Source of the DNA: Novispirillum itersonii
GTDB lineage: Bacteria; Pseudomonadota; Alphaproteobacteria; Rhodospirillales; Rhodospirillaceae
Length of the DNA stretch: 64,000 bases
Reading direction: 5' to 3'
NCBI RefSeq assembly: GCF_014205675.1
Contig: NZ_JACIIX010000007.1
Location: 62,001-126,000, forward strand
The notes under the pieces are model-generated. The model was given only the letters and a program-made list of their open reading frames with translations. It was not told the origin of the DNA and ran no database searches. Made by a program: the position numbers and the translations under genes. Shown piece after piece: positions 17,500 to 25,613 of the stretch (positions are counted from its first letter, which is position 1; every line of letters starts with the position of its first letter).

Positions 17500-19056
17500 A
17501 TGATCGGCCGTGGTTTTGTGGCAGCGGTTCTGACGGTTTGCGCGGCGGTGGCGCTGGGCAGCTGGGTGCGGCTGGGGCAGCCGGTGGCGGTGCCCGATGC
17601 GCCGGTCACCCGGGCGCAGTGTGTGTCCTATGCCCCGTTCCGGGGCAGCGAGACCCCGTTTGACAAGACCTTCATGGTCAGTGAACAGCGGCTGGAGGAA
17701 GACCTGCGGCATCTGTCGGCCTTCACCCCCTGCGTCCGCACCTATGCCACCAGCAATGGTCTGGACAAGGTTGCGGCGGTTGCCGAGCGTCTGGGGATGA
17801 CGGTTCTGCAAGGGCTGTGGATCGGGGCCGAGGATGCCGCCAACCGCAAGGAACTGGAGAAGGTGGTGGAACTGGCCCACGCCTATCCGAAAACCATCAC
17901 CGGGGTGATTGTCGGGAACGAGGTGCTGCTGCGCCGGGAACAGGCGGCGGAACCGCTGGCGGCCTATATCCGCGAGGTCAACGCCCGGGTCGAGCAGCCG
18001 GTGACCTACGCCGATGTCTGGGAGTTCTGGCGCCGCCATGGCGCGGCGCTGAAGGACGCGGTGGACTTCATCACCATCCATCTTCTGCCGTACTGGGAAG
18101 ATGATCCGTCCGACATCAGCGAGGCGCTGGTCCATGTGAAACAGATCCATGACCAGATGGCGGCGGAGTTTCCGGGCAAGGAAATTCTGGTCGGGGAAAT
18201 CGGCTGGCCGTCCACCGGGCGTCAGCGCGAGGCGGCGGAAGCCAGTCTGGTCAACGAAACCCGGTTCATCCGCGGCGTGTTGCAGATGACCACCGCCGAA
18301 GGCTGGCGGGCCAATCTGATCGAGGCCACCGACCAGCCGTGGAAGCGCCAGCTGGAAGGCACCACCGGCGGCTTCTGGGGCGTGCTGGGCGAAGGCGGAA
18401 CCCCGAAGGTGACGCTGACCGGGCCGGTGGTTGAAGTGGCGGACTGGCTGCGTTGGCTGCTGGCGTCTGTTGCCGTCGGGCTGGGGATCGGTCTTGCCGC
18501 CGCCCTGACCGGGGGACGGAAGGCCGATGCCACCGGCTGGCTGATCAGCCTGTCCGGGGGGCTGGCCGCCGGGGTGCTGGCGGTGTTCTGTGTCCGTCAT
18601 GCCGTCTTTTCTGCCCGCTCCCCGCTGGAGTGGGGTGAACATGGGGCGTCGATTGCGCTGGCGGTTCTGGGGCCGGTGGTGTTCCTGTCGCTGCTGCGTC
18701 AGGCGGAGCCGGTGGTGTCGGGGCTGGCCGGATGGCTGTACCGGCTGACCCTGTTCTCCACCACGGTGACGGCGGTCGGGCTGGCCTTCGGCGGGCGCTA
18801 CCGTGATTTCCCGGCAACGGCGATTCTCGGGGTGGCGGTGGCCATGCTGCTGCTGGTGTTGGTCCGGCGGTCGGCGGCGGTGGTGCCGGAACGGCCGGAA
18901 GACCGCTGGCTGGCGGCCACCGTGGTGGCGATGACCGCCGGGGTGGTGGTGCTGGAGACCTTTAAGAACGACGATGCGCTGGCTTGGGCACTGTCCGCCC
19001 TGCTGCTGGCGGTCCCGGCGCTGCTGCGGTGCCGGGCCTCCTGCCTTACCCGCTGA
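17500..19056 (+). CDS. Membrane-anchored GH17 family protein (NdvC-like beta-glucan enzyme)
   Basis: A 518-residue protein: an N-terminal hydrophobic anchor or signal, a glycoside hydrolase family 17 domain at about residues 35-300, and about seven hydrophobic segments in the C-terminal 200 residues. The GH17 acid/base region is VIVGNEVLLR and the nucleophile region is LVGEIGWPSTGR, so both catalytic Glu residues are present. Such domains act on beta-1,3-glucans; in Bradyrhizobium NdvC a GH17-type protein is needed for branched cyclic beta-(1,3)(1,6)-glucan. A role in remodelling a periplasmic glucan is inferred. It overlaps convergent modB by 11 bp. Confidence 0.85.
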   Translation: MIGRGFVAAVLTVCAAVALGSWVRLGQPVAVPDAPVTRAQCVSYAPFRGSETPFDKTFMVSEQRLEEDLRHLSAFTPCVRTYATSNGLDKVAAVAERLGMTVLQGLWIGAEDAANRKELEKVVELAHAYPKTITGVIVGNEVLLRREQAAEPLAAYIREVNARVEQPVTYADVWEFWRRHGAALKDAVDFITIHLLPYWEDDPSDISEALVHVKQIHDQMAAEFPGKEILVGEIGWPSTGRQREAAEASLVNETRFIRGVLQMTTAEGWRANLIEATDQPWKRQLEGTTGGFWGVLGEGGTPKVTLTGPVVEVADWLRWLLASVAVGLGIGLAAALTGGRKADATGWLISLSGGLAAGVLAVFCVRHAVFSARSPLEWGEHGASIALAVLGPVVFLSLLRQAEPVVSGLAGWLYRLTLFSTTVTAVGLAFGGRYRDFPATAILGVAVAMLLLVLVRRSAAVVPERPEDRWLAATVVAMTAGVVVLETFKNDDALAWALSALLLAVPALLRCRASCLTR

Positions 19057-19759
19057 TCCGACGCTTCAGGAACCGGCTCAGACCTTCCGAGGCGAGCAGG
19101 GCGACAAACGCCAGACAGACCGACAGAACACACAGCCGTAACGCCGCCCAGTCCCCGCCCGGGGTCTGGGCGGCGGTGTACAGGGCCACCGGCAGGGTGC
19201 GGGTCTGACCGGGAATGTTGGACACAAAGGTGATGGTGGCCCCGAATTCCGACAGGGACCGGGCGAAGGCGAGAATGGTGCCGCCGATCAGGCCGGGGGC
19301 CATCAAGGGCAGGGTGACGGTCAGGAATACCCGCAGCGGCCCGGCCCCCAGGGTGCGGGCGGCGGCTTCCAGACCCGGGTCAAGGGTTTCCAGCGACACC
19401 CGCAGGGCACGGACCAGCAGTGGAAAGCTGACCACCGCAGCGGCGACGGCGGCCCCCTGCCAGGTAAAGGCCAGCGTCACCCCGAAGGTTTCCAGCAGGA
19501 TCTTGCCAACCGGCCCCTTCCGCCCCAGCAGCAGCAGCAGCAGATAACCGACCACCACCGGCGGCAGGACCAGTGGCAGATGGATAACCCCATCCAGCAG
19601 GACCTTGCCGGGAAAGCTGCGGCGGGCCAGCACCCAGGCGCACAGCAGGGCAAGAGGCAGGCTGCCGCTGACCGCCCACAGCGACACCCGCAGGCTGAGG
19701 CGCACCGCCTCGGCCTCTGTGGCGGACAGGGTCAGCGGGGTCAGGAGGGAACTGTCCAT
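19046..19759 (-). CDS. modB: Molybdate ABC transporter permease ModB
   Basis: Inner-membrane channel subunit of the molybdate importer, 237 residues with about five or six hydrophobic spans. The ATPase-docking EAA loop is EAAARTLGAGPLRVFLTVTLPLMAPG, and the family block FARSLSEFGATITFVSNIPGQTRTLPVALY is intact. Start 19759 gives the typical short N-terminus before TLSATEAEAVRLSLRVSLW. It is the last gene of modE-modA-modB on the minus strand; modC is not adjacent. Its 3' end overlaps the convergent GH17 gene by 11 bp. Confidence 0.93.
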   Translation of the reverse strand: MDSSLLTPLTLSATEAEAVRLSLRVSLWAVSGSLPLALLCAWVLARRSFPGKVLLDGVIHLPLVLPPVVVGYLLLLLLGRKGPVGKILLETFGVTLAFTWQGAAVAAAVVSFPLLVRALRVSLETLDPGLEAAARTLGAGPLRVFLTVTLPLMAPGLIGGTILAFARSLSEFGATITFVSNIPGQTRTLPVALYTAAQTPGGDWAALRLCVLSVCLAFVALLASEGLSRFLKRRISG

Positions 19760-19870
19760 CGACGCGGAAATCCCGGAGAGGCAGGCCAGAAGAGCAGGAT
19801 ACGGTTTCAGCGGCTGAAGACCGGAGCGGCCTGACTGTAACCGGGCCTGCCCCCTGCGGCCATGAAAAGC

Positions 19871-19905
19871 ATCAGGCACCCGGAATTACCTTCCGGGTGC
19901 CTGAT
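19871..19905 (-). terminator. Strong hairpin between modA and modB
   Basis: Perfect 15-bp stem (ATCAGGCACCCGGAA / TTCCGGGTGCCTGAT) with a 5-nt loop, 23 bp after the modA stop on the minus strand. The tail after it is GCTTTTCATG, only a short T-run. It may lower modB expression relative to the abundant binding protein or stabilise modA mRNA. Confidence 0.6.
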
Positions 19906-19928
19906 GGGGTGTCGGGACAGGTCCCGGA

Positions 19929-20681
19929 TCAGGGCTGGGTGAAGCCGTACCGGGCAAAGATCGCCCGGGTCCTGTCCTGTTGCAGGAAGGCGGCAAAGCG
20001 GTCGGCATCGCCATCAGCGGCCTTGGTCAGGGCCAGCGGGTAGACGATCTTCGGGTGGCTGTCCGCCGGGAAGGTCGCGACGATGGCAACATCCTTCAGG
20101 CTGGCAGCATCGGTGCTGTAGACGATGCCGTAGGGGGCCTCGCCCCGCTGCACCAGTGCCAGCGCCCCGCGCACGTCGCTGGCGCGGGCCAGCTGCGGCT
20201 CCAGACCCTCCCACTGCTTCAGGGCGGTCAGGGCCTTTTTGGCATACTGCCCGGCGGGGACGTGATCGGGATCGCCGACGGCCAGACGGCCACCGTTCAG
20301 CAGGGTGGCAATCGGGGTGGTGGCCAGATCAACCGCCTTCGATCCGGCCGGGGCGACCAGCACCAGCGCGTTGCCGAGATAGTCAACCCGGCCCCCGGCC
20401 TTCAGGGCGTTGGCTTTTTCCAGATAGTCAGCCCATTCCACATTGGCGGACAGGAACACCTGTGCCGGAGCGCCCTGTTCAATCTGTTTCGCCAGCGTGG
20501 AGCTCGATCCGAAGGAGGTGATCACCGGGATGCCGGTCTGCTCTTTGAAGGCTGCGGCGGCTTCGGTCATTGCCTCGTTGGTGGAGGCGGCGGCAAACAC
20601 CAGCACATCCGCGTGAGCGGTCTGGGCACTGACGCCGATCAGCACGGCGGCGATCAGGGACAGGAAGGAACGCTTGGCCAT
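19929..20681 (-). CDS. modA: Molybdate-binding periplasmic protein ModA
   Basis: Solute-binding protein of the molybdate importer, 250 residues, with an N-terminal signal peptide (SFLSLIAAVLIGVSAQTAHA) cleaved near residue 24. The mature start DVLVFAAASTNEAMTEAA, then FGSSSTLAKQIEQGAPAQVFLSAN, and AQGEAPYGIVYSTDA-like region (QRGEAPYGIVYSTDA) are the usual ModA blocks that form the oxyanion site. The upstream 160 bp contain two ModE-like boxes, so it should be repressed when molybdate is plentiful. Confidence 0.94.
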   Translation of the reverse strand: MAKRSFLSLIAAVLIGVSAQTAHADVLVFAAASTNEAMTEAAAAFKEQTGIPVITSFGSSSTLAKQIEQGAPAQVFLSANVEWADYLEKANALKAGGRVDYLGNALVLVAPAGSKAVDLATTPIATLLNGGRLAVGDPDHVPAGQYAKKALTALKQWEGLEPQLARASDVRGALALVQRGEAPYGIVYSTDAASLKDVAIVATFPADSHPKIVYPLALTKAADGDADRFAAFLQQDRTRAIFARYGFTQP

Positions 20682-20707
20682 CTCGGACTCCCGGAGAGAG
20701 GGCGGTA

Positions 20708-20758
20708 TTCTATATCCGCCTGACTATAACGCTTTTTGATATACAGGCGGATATAGCG
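20708..20758 (-). promoter_or_regulatory. Twin ModE-like operators upstream of modA
   Basis: A perfect 13-bp inverted repeat, CTATATCCGCCTG (20710-20722) and CAGGCGGATATAG (20744-20756). Read on the minus strand it also resolves into two similar 24-bp boxes: CGCTATAT-N8-ATAT (20758-20735) and CGTTATAG-N8-ATAT (20731-20708), with the half-site and spacing pattern of Mo-boxes (CGTTATAT-N8-AC/TATAACG in E. coli). They overlap the expected modA promoter. The adjacent modE gene supports the assignment. Confidence 0.7.
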
Positions 20759-20839
20759 GGTGGCAAGGGTAAGCGCCGCCGGACTGCCAACAGGATCCGT
20801 CTTTGCTTTTGCCGGTGGGGAAGGGGCAGGAGGCAGGGA

Positions 20840-21217
20840 TCAGGGATCAGGAGAGCCGGGGGGCAGCAGTGCTTCCAGCGCCGCCTGTGCGCTGGCAATG
20901 GCGCGGCGGGTGTCGTCTTCCATCTGCCGGTACAGGGCGACCACCTGTTCCCCGGCGGCGGTCAGATGGGCCCCGCCACCCCGCTGGCCGCCGGTCACGC
21001 TTTCCACCAGCGGGGTGCGGAAGCTGAGATTGAGGGAGTCCACCAGCAGCCACGCCCGGCGGTAGGACATGTCCATCTCCCGCGCGGCGGCGGAGATGGA
21101 GCCGGTCCGTTTGATGCCCTCCAGAAGGTCAACCCGGCCGGGGCCCAGCACCAGCACCGGGCCGTCCTTCAGGCGCAGGCGGGGGCGCAGGCGGGAAGGG
21201 GCGGGCTGGGGCATCAT
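20840..21217 (-). CDS. modE: Molybdate-responsive regulator ModE, DNA-binding domain form
   Basis: A 125-residue winged helix-turn-helix protein matching the N-terminal half of ModE: GPVLVLGPGRVDLLEGIKRTGSISAAAREMDMSYRRAWLLVDSLN, then TGGQRGGGAHLTAAGEQVVALYRQME. The C-terminal Mop domains that bind molybdate in E. coli ModE are missing, as in many short ModE-type (MopB/LysR-helix) proteins, so molybdate sensing may need another route. Two adjacent ATGs (21217, 21214) are possible after GGAG. It is the first gene of modE-modA-modB and is separated from modA by the twin boxes. Confidence 0.85.
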   Translation of the reverse strand: MMPQPAPSRLRPRLRLKDGPVLVLGPGRVDLLEGIKRTGSISAAAREMDMSYRRAWLLVDSLNLSFRTPLVESVTGGQRGGGAHLTAAGEQVVALYRQMEDDTRRAIASAQAALEALLPPGSPDP

Positions 21218-21288
21218 CGGTCTCCGGGCTGGGGGAGGGGGCTGTAACTGTCAGTCTATCAGTGATTTTGCATCTGACTCTCGCCCCC

Positions 21289-21317
21289 TTGACGGGGGAT
21301 GGCAAGCCCCGTAGCGT
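21289..21317 (+). promoter_or_regulatory. Sigma-70 type promoter for the riboswitch-sdaA transcript
   Basis: TTGACG at 21289-21294, a 17-bp spacer and TAGCGT at 21312-21317. The predicted start near 21324 places a perfect 8-bp hairpin (GAGCCGGG / CCCGGCTC, 21323-21343) at the 5' end of the RNA, which may protect the leader. The glycine aptamers begin about 50 nt later. Confidence 0.6.
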
Positions 21318-21375
21318 GACCGGAGCCGGGAAAATCCCGGCTCATTGTAATCACATGATGATACCTCAGACGACC

Positions 21376-21563
21376 CCTGTGGGAGAGTGACCGGCCCGGC
21401 CGGATCACGCCGAAGGAGCAACCGCCCCGGAACCTCTCAGGCCCCCGTACTACAGGCGAATTGAGGCTCTGGAGAGAGGGCTGCCGGTTTTCGGACCGGA
21501 GACAGCTCCACCGAAGGTCAACCCGGATCGGCCGGGAATGTCTCAGGTCAAAGGACAGAGAGG
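21376..21563 (+). ncRNA. Tandem glycine riboswitch (gcvT-type)
   Basis: Two glycine aptamers in series. Aptamer 1 spans 21376-21456, closed by CCTGT/ACAGG, with GGGAGAGTGACC, the core GCCGAAGGAGCAA and CTCTCAGGCCCCCGTACTAC. Aptamer 2 spans about 21466-21562 with CTCTGGAGAGAGGG, the core ACCGAAGGTCAACC and TCTCAGGTCAAAGGACAGAG. Short linker between them, as in the cooperative tandem class. Downstream, GGCATC (21564-21569) can pair with GATGCC (21604-21609), which covers the end of the GGGGAG ribosome site at 21599-21604; an inner hairpin GGGCG-TAT-CGCCC lies at 21581-21593. This suggests control of translation start of sdaA, with glycine as the signal. Confidence 0.93.
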
Positions 21564-21612
21564 GGCATCATCCAGACCGTGGGCGTATCGCCCGCGATGG
21601 GGAGATGCCGTC

Positions 21613-23040
21613 TTGGAAACCGTTCCGGCCGCTGTGCCGCCGTCTGCCGCTGGCGCAGCCACCAACCTCAGTGTGTTTGATCTCTACACCATCGGCATCG
21701 GGCCGTCGTCCTCGCATACGGTCGGGCCGATGCGGGCGGGGTTCCGCTTTTCGCAGGGGCTGATCCGCCGGGGCCTGTTGGGCCGGACGGTCCGGGTGCA
21801 GGCCGGGCTGTACGGATCGCTGGCCCTGACCGGGGTCGGCCATGCCACCGACAAGGCGGTTCTGCTCGGCCTGTCCGGCCAGCGCCCCAGCAAGGTGGAC
21901 CCCGATGCCGCGCCGGGGATTGTCGAGGCGATCCGCACCACCGGCCGCCTGCGGCTGGCCGGGGAAAAGGACATTGCCTTCAATGAGCCGCAGGACCTGC
22001 TGTGGCATTACGCCGATGTGCTGCCCGATCATCCCAACGGCATGCGCTTTCAGGCCTTTGATGCCGACGGCGTGCTGCTGCGGGAACAGGACTATTATTC
22101 CGTCGGCGGCGGCTTTGTGGTCGCGGATGGGGATGAGGATGCGGCGATCACGCCGGGATCCAACGTCTTCCATCCTTACCCCTACAGCTCGGCGGCGGAG
22201 CTGCTGGACATCTGCGAGCGCGAGTCCTTAAGCATTGCGCAGGTGATGCTGGCCAATGAACTGGTCTGGCGGCCGGAGGCCGAGACCCGCGATTTCCTGA
22301 AGCGGGTGCGGGATGCGATGATTTCCTGCATCGACCGGGGCTGTGCCCAGACCGGGATCCTGCCCGGCGGCCTGAATGTGCGGCGGCGGGCCAACGACCT
22401 GTACCGGGAGCTGGTCGGCAAGCCGGAAGCCGGGATGCGCGATCCGCTGACCGTGCTCGACTGGGTCAATCTGTATGCGCTGGCGGTCAACGAGGAGAAT
22501 GCCGCTGGCAGCCGGGTGGTGACCGCGCCGACCAATGGGGCGTCCGGGGTGATTCCGGCAGTGCTGGCCTATTACGAGCGGTTCTGTCCGGGCGCGACCG
22601 CCAGCGGGGTGCAGGATTTTCTGCTGACGGCGGCGGCCATCGGGGCGCTGTACAAAACCCGGGCCTCGATCTCGGCGGCGGAAGTCGGCTGTCAGGGCGA
22701 AGTCGGGGTGGCCTGTTCCATGGCGGCCGGGGCACTGGCGGCGGTGCTGGGGGGCACCCCGGCGCAGGTGGAAAACGCCGCCGAGATCGGTATGGAGCAC
22801 AATCTCGGCCTGACCTGTGACCCGATCGGCGGGCTGGTGCAGGTGCCCTGTATCGAACGCAACACCATGGGGGCGGTCAAGGCGATCAATGCCGCCCGTC
22901 TGGCCCTGCGCGGGGACGGTACTCATAAAGTCTCGCTGGACCGGGTGATCGAAACCATGCGCCAGACCGGTCTGGATATGCAGAGCAAGTATAAGGAAAC
23001 CTCGCAGGGCGGGCTGGCGGTCAACGTCGTCGAATGCTGA
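21613..23040 (+). CDS. sdaA: L-serine ammonia-lyase (serine dehydratase), single-chain iron-sulfur type
   Basis: Deaminates L-serine to pyruvate and ammonia. The protein, 475 residues from the preferred start, has the N-terminal beta-domain motif [24 protein letters not shown] and the C-terminal catalytic part with [35 protein letters not shown] and [16 protein letters not shown], which supply the cluster cysteines. I prefer the TTG start at 21613, 8 bp after GGGGAG; an ATG at 21538 would lie inside the second glycine aptamer. Control by the riboswitch makes sense because glycine and serine interconvert, so excess glycine can be burned through serine to pyruvate. Confidence 0.93.
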   Translation: METVPAAVPPSAAGAATNLSVFDLYTIGIGPSSSHTVGPMRAGFRFSQGLIRRGLLGRTVRVQAGLYGSLALTGVGHATDKAVLLGLSGQRPSKVDPDAAPGIVEAIRTTGRLRLAGEKDIAFNEPQDLLWHYADVLPDHPNGMRFQAFDADGVLLREQDYYSVGGGFVVADGDEDAAITPGSNVFHPYPYSSAAELLDICERESLSIAQVMLANELVWRPEAETRDFLKRVRDAMISCIDRGCAQTGILPGGLNVRRRANDLYRELVGKPEAGMRDPLTVLDWVNLYALAVNEENAAGSRVVTAPTNGASGVIPAVLAYYERFCPGATASGVQDFLLTAAAIGALYKTRASISAAEVGCQGEVGVACSMAAGALAAVLGGTPAQVENAAEIGMEHNLGLTCDPIGGLVQVPCIERNTMGAVKAINAARLALRGDGTHKVSLDRVIETMRQTGLDMQSKYKETSQGGLAVNVVEC

Positions 23041-23069
23041 CGCCCCCGCACGTCAGTCCCGGTTCCTGA

Positions 23070-23110
23070 AACAGCAACAGCCCCGGAACGGATCCGGGGC
23101 TGTTGCTGTT
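23070..23110 (+). terminator. Bidirectional terminator sdaA / olsA
   Basis: Perfect 18-bp stem AACAGCAACAGCCCCGGA / TCCGGGGCTGTTGCTGTT with a 5-nt loop, between the convergent ends of sdaA and the acyltransferase gene. The symmetrical stem can serve both strands. Confidence 0.85.
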
Positions 23111-23120
23111 CGGGCTGCGT

Positions 23121-23927
23121 TTATTCGCCGGTTTCGGTGCTCAGGGTGACGGGGTGGCCGGTCAGGGCTCCGTTCATGCCCCGGCGGACGGCGGCCTCGC
23201 ACTGGCGGGCCAGTGCCTTGCGGTCGCCGCACTGGGCCAGTGTCATCGGTTCCAGCAGGTCGATTTCGACGGTGAAGCCGCCTTCGACCAGCACCTCCCA
23301 CAGGTGGCTGGCCAGATCCATGTCGCCGTACCAGGCATACAGCGGCCGCAGGCCGTAGCCCATCGGCACCCCCCAGTGGCGGGTATAGGCGATGGAGATC
23401 GGCTGGACCGTCACCGGCTGGCCGTCAACCTCCTGCTCCGCCACGTTGAACAGGCTGCTGCGGAACGGCAGGACCCGGTTGCCGTCAGAAGAGGTGCCTT
23501 CCGGGAACAGGATCAGCGGTTCGCCCCGGCGCAGGGCATCGGTGATCTGGTCACGGCTACGGGCGGCGGCCGACTGGCGGCGGTTGATGAACACCGTGCG
23601 GGCCAGCCGGGCCAGAAACCCGAAGCCGAACCAGCCGCGCACCTCGGCCTTGGCGACGAAACTGCCTTCAACAAAGCTGCCGAGGGCAATGATGTCGAGA
23701 TAACTGACGTGATTGGCAACACACAGCAGCGGGCGCTGGGGGGCAATGTTGCCGCGCACCACCACCTTCATCCGCAGCACATGGTCCGCCGTCATCCGCC
23801 AGTAAAAGCAGGAAATCTTCCGGTAGCCGGTTTTGGTCGCCAGTGCGGTGCAGTACACCGGCAGCATCAGCAGGGTCCACAGGACGTACAGCAGCAGCCG
23901 CACGGCGGCGGAGAGGACAGAGAACAT
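23121..23927 (-). CDS. olsA: 1-acylglycerol-3-phosphate / lyso-ornithine lipid acyltransferase (OlsA-like)
   Basis: PlsC-family acyltransferase of 268 residues at the inner membrane. An N-terminal hydrophobic segment (LLLYVLWTLLMLPVY) precedes the active-site box NHVSYLD (His-X4-Asp), the FINR region and the acceptor box LFPEGTSSDGN. In bacteria making ornithine lipids, OlsA adds the second fatty acid to lyso-ornithine lipid. The upstream gene 5 bp away is an OlsB-type N-acyltransferase, which favours OlsA over a general PlsC, although both activities can coexist. Confidence 0.85.
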   Translation of the reverse strand: MFSVLSAAVRLLLYVLWTLLMLPVYCTALATKTGYRKISCFYWRMTADHVLRMKVVVRGNIAPQRPLLCVANHVSYLDIIALGSFVEGSFVAKAEVRGWFGFGFLARLARTVFINRRQSAAARSRDQITDALRRGEPLILFPEGTSSDGNRVLPFRSSLFNVAEQEVDGQPVTVQPISIAYTRHWGVPMGYGLRPLYAWYGDMDLASHLWEVLVEGGFTVEIDLLEPMTLAQCGDRKALARQCEAAVRRGMNGALTGHPVTLSTETGE

Positions 23928-23932
23928 CAGGC

Positions 23933-24724
23933 TTATTCCGGGCGGGCAGTACGGTCGTAGTGCTTGTAATATTTGTCCGAGACCATGTCGGTCTTGACGA
24001 TGACGCAGACATCGGTGGTGTTGAACTGGCGGTCAATCACCGCGCCGTCGCCGATAAAGCCGCCCAGCCGCAGATAGCCCTTCACCAGCGGCGGCAGCGA
24101 TGCCAGCCCCCGCACCGGGTTGATCTCTTCCTTCGGCAGCAGGTTCATCGGGGTGTAGAGGTCCGGCAGGGCCTTCGGGCACAGGGCCTCCGGCGCACGG
24201 TGATAGTGATACAGGTACGACAGCGGCAGGGCCAGCTTCTGCGGGTCGATGCCGTGCAGGCTGGCACAGCCGAACATCAGCTCGATCTTGTGATGGAACA
24301 CATAGGCGGCGATCCCGCGCCACAGCAACTGCATGGTCAGCTTGTTGCGGTAGGCGGCATCGACGCAGGAACGGCCCAGTTCGAGGATTTCGCCGGGATA
24401 GGTCAGCACCGGGCTCAGGTCGTATTCCGAAACCGAATAGAACCGGCCGATCTTGGCGACATTGCTGCGCCGCATCAGGCGGTAGGTGCCGACAATGCCG
24501 TCGGCGCCGCTGCCACGGTTGCGGTCGATCACCAGCAGGTGGTCGCAGACGGCATCAAAATCATCAAAGTCCCGCAGGGCGGCAGCCATTCCGGCGGTCG
24601 GCTTGGCCCCCATCTCATCGTAGAACACACGGTACCGGAGCGCCTGTGCGGCAGCGATTTCACGGTCATTTTCGGCAAGACGGATTTCCTGAGACCCTTC
24701 GGTCAGGGCATCAAACGCGGCCAT
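23933..24724 (-). CDS. olsB: L-ornithine N-alpha-acyltransferase (OlsB)
   Basis: First step of ornithine-lipid synthesis: transfers a 3-hydroxyacyl group from acyl carrier protein to the alpha-amino group of ornithine. The 263-residue GNAT-fold protein has LRYRVFYDEMGAKP, FDAVCDHLLVIDR, VGTYRLMRR, ELGRSCVDAAYRN and the LFGCASLHGID-type block (LMFGCASLHGIDP), all typical of OlsB. Its stop is 5 bp before olsA, so the two form an operon. Ornithine lipids replace phospholipids under phosphate limitation in some species; I see no clear Pho box upstream. Confidence 0.9.
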   Translation of the reverse strand: MAAFDALTEGSQEIRLAENDREIAAAQALRYRVFYDEMGAKPTAGMAAALRDFDDFDAVCDHLLVIDRNRGSGADGIVGTYRLMRRSNVAKIGRFYSVSEYDLSPVLTYPGEILELGRSCVDAAYRNKLTMQLLWRGIAAYVFHHKIELMFGCASLHGIDPQKLALPLSYLYHYHRAPEALCPKALPDLYTPMNLLPKEEINPVRGLASLPPLVKGYLRLGGFIGDGAVIDRQFNTTDVCVIVKTDMVSDKYYKHYDRTARPE

Positions 24725-24858
24725 TGTCTATCCTGTCGGTGCGGCGGCCCGATGCGGGCGCGCAGAGGGTGGGACGCATAGAATCATCGGATGCCCGCCC
24801 TCCCGGACAGGAGGCGGCACCGGGCAAAAGCCCATCAGATGTACCGTATTTTACGGCA

Positions 24859-24886
24859 AAAGGGCCACAGAAACCTGTGGCCCTTT
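24859..24886 (-). terminator. Terminator after fur
   Basis: Perfect 12-bp stem AAAGGGCCACAG / CTGTGGCCCTTT with an AAAC loop, 45 bp past the fur stop on the minus strand and followed by TTGCCG. It separates fur from olsB-olsA. Confidence 0.75.
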
Positions 24887-24931
24887 CATGGCAATCGGGG
24901 GAACATCGGGCCGGGGAACGCCGGGGGATGA

Positions 24932-25348
24932 TCAGTCCTGATCGTCCATCGGAACGCCGTACAGTTCCAGCCGGTGGCCGACCAGCTTGAAACCGTGGCT
25001 GGCGGCGATGCGGCGCTGGAGTTCCTCGATCTCGTCGTTGTGGAACTCGATCACCTTGCCGGACTTCACATCGATCAGGTGATCGTGATGTTCGTCCTGC
25101 ACTTCTTCATACCGGGCGCGGCCGTCGCCAAAATCATGGCGGGCCAGAATCTCCGCTTCCTCCAGCAGGCGCACGGTGCGGTAGACCGTGGCGATGGAGA
25201 TTTTCGGATCAATTTCAGTGGCGCGGCGGTACACCTCTTCCACGTCCGGATGGTCGGAGGCATCCGACAGGACGCGGGCGATGACGCGGCGCTGCTCGGT
25301 CATCTTCATGCCCTTTTCGACGCAGAGCTGCTCGATTCTCGATGGCAC
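24932..25348 (-). CDS. fur: Fur-family metalloregulator (Fur/Mur type)
   Basis: A 138-residue repressor with the winged-helix domain (KMTEQRRVIARVLSDASDHPDVEEVYRRA, SIATVYRTVRLLEEAEIL) and the metal/dimerisation domain containing DEHHDHLIDVKSGKVIEFHNDEIEEL. The E. coli-type CxxC zinc site after HHDHLI is replaced by DVKS, as in the alphaproteobacterial Fur/Mur group, some of which sense manganese. The heme-regulatory feature of Irr is absent. The target metal cannot be settled from sequence. It is single, with a terminator behind it. Confidence 0.88.
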   Translation of the reverse strand: MPSRIEQLCVEKGMKMTEQRRVIARVLSDASDHPDVEEVYRRATEIDPKISIATVYRTVRLLEEAEILARHDFGDGRARYEEVQDEHHDHLIDVKSGKVIEFHNDEIEELQRRIAASHGFKLVGHRLELYGVPMDDQD

Positions 25349-25613
25349 GGGACGGCCCTTTCCTTACTGGCTGCGGCTGCGGAGGGGGCAGCCGGGCTGA
25401 TGTCTATGTCACTCCGCAGTGCCGGGTCCGCCAGGCGGGCCGGATCACCGGGATACACCCGGGCCGGTGCAGGATGGCATGGTCTGTCCGGCAGGGCAAT
25501 GCGACTGCTGTCTTATGTAACGGTCTGGCCCGCCGGACGAAAGCCCTTCGTGATGATAGGCGTGTAAAAAAGTCAGGTATCAGGGTTGGCTGTGTGCCTC
25601 CGACCGTCGCGGT

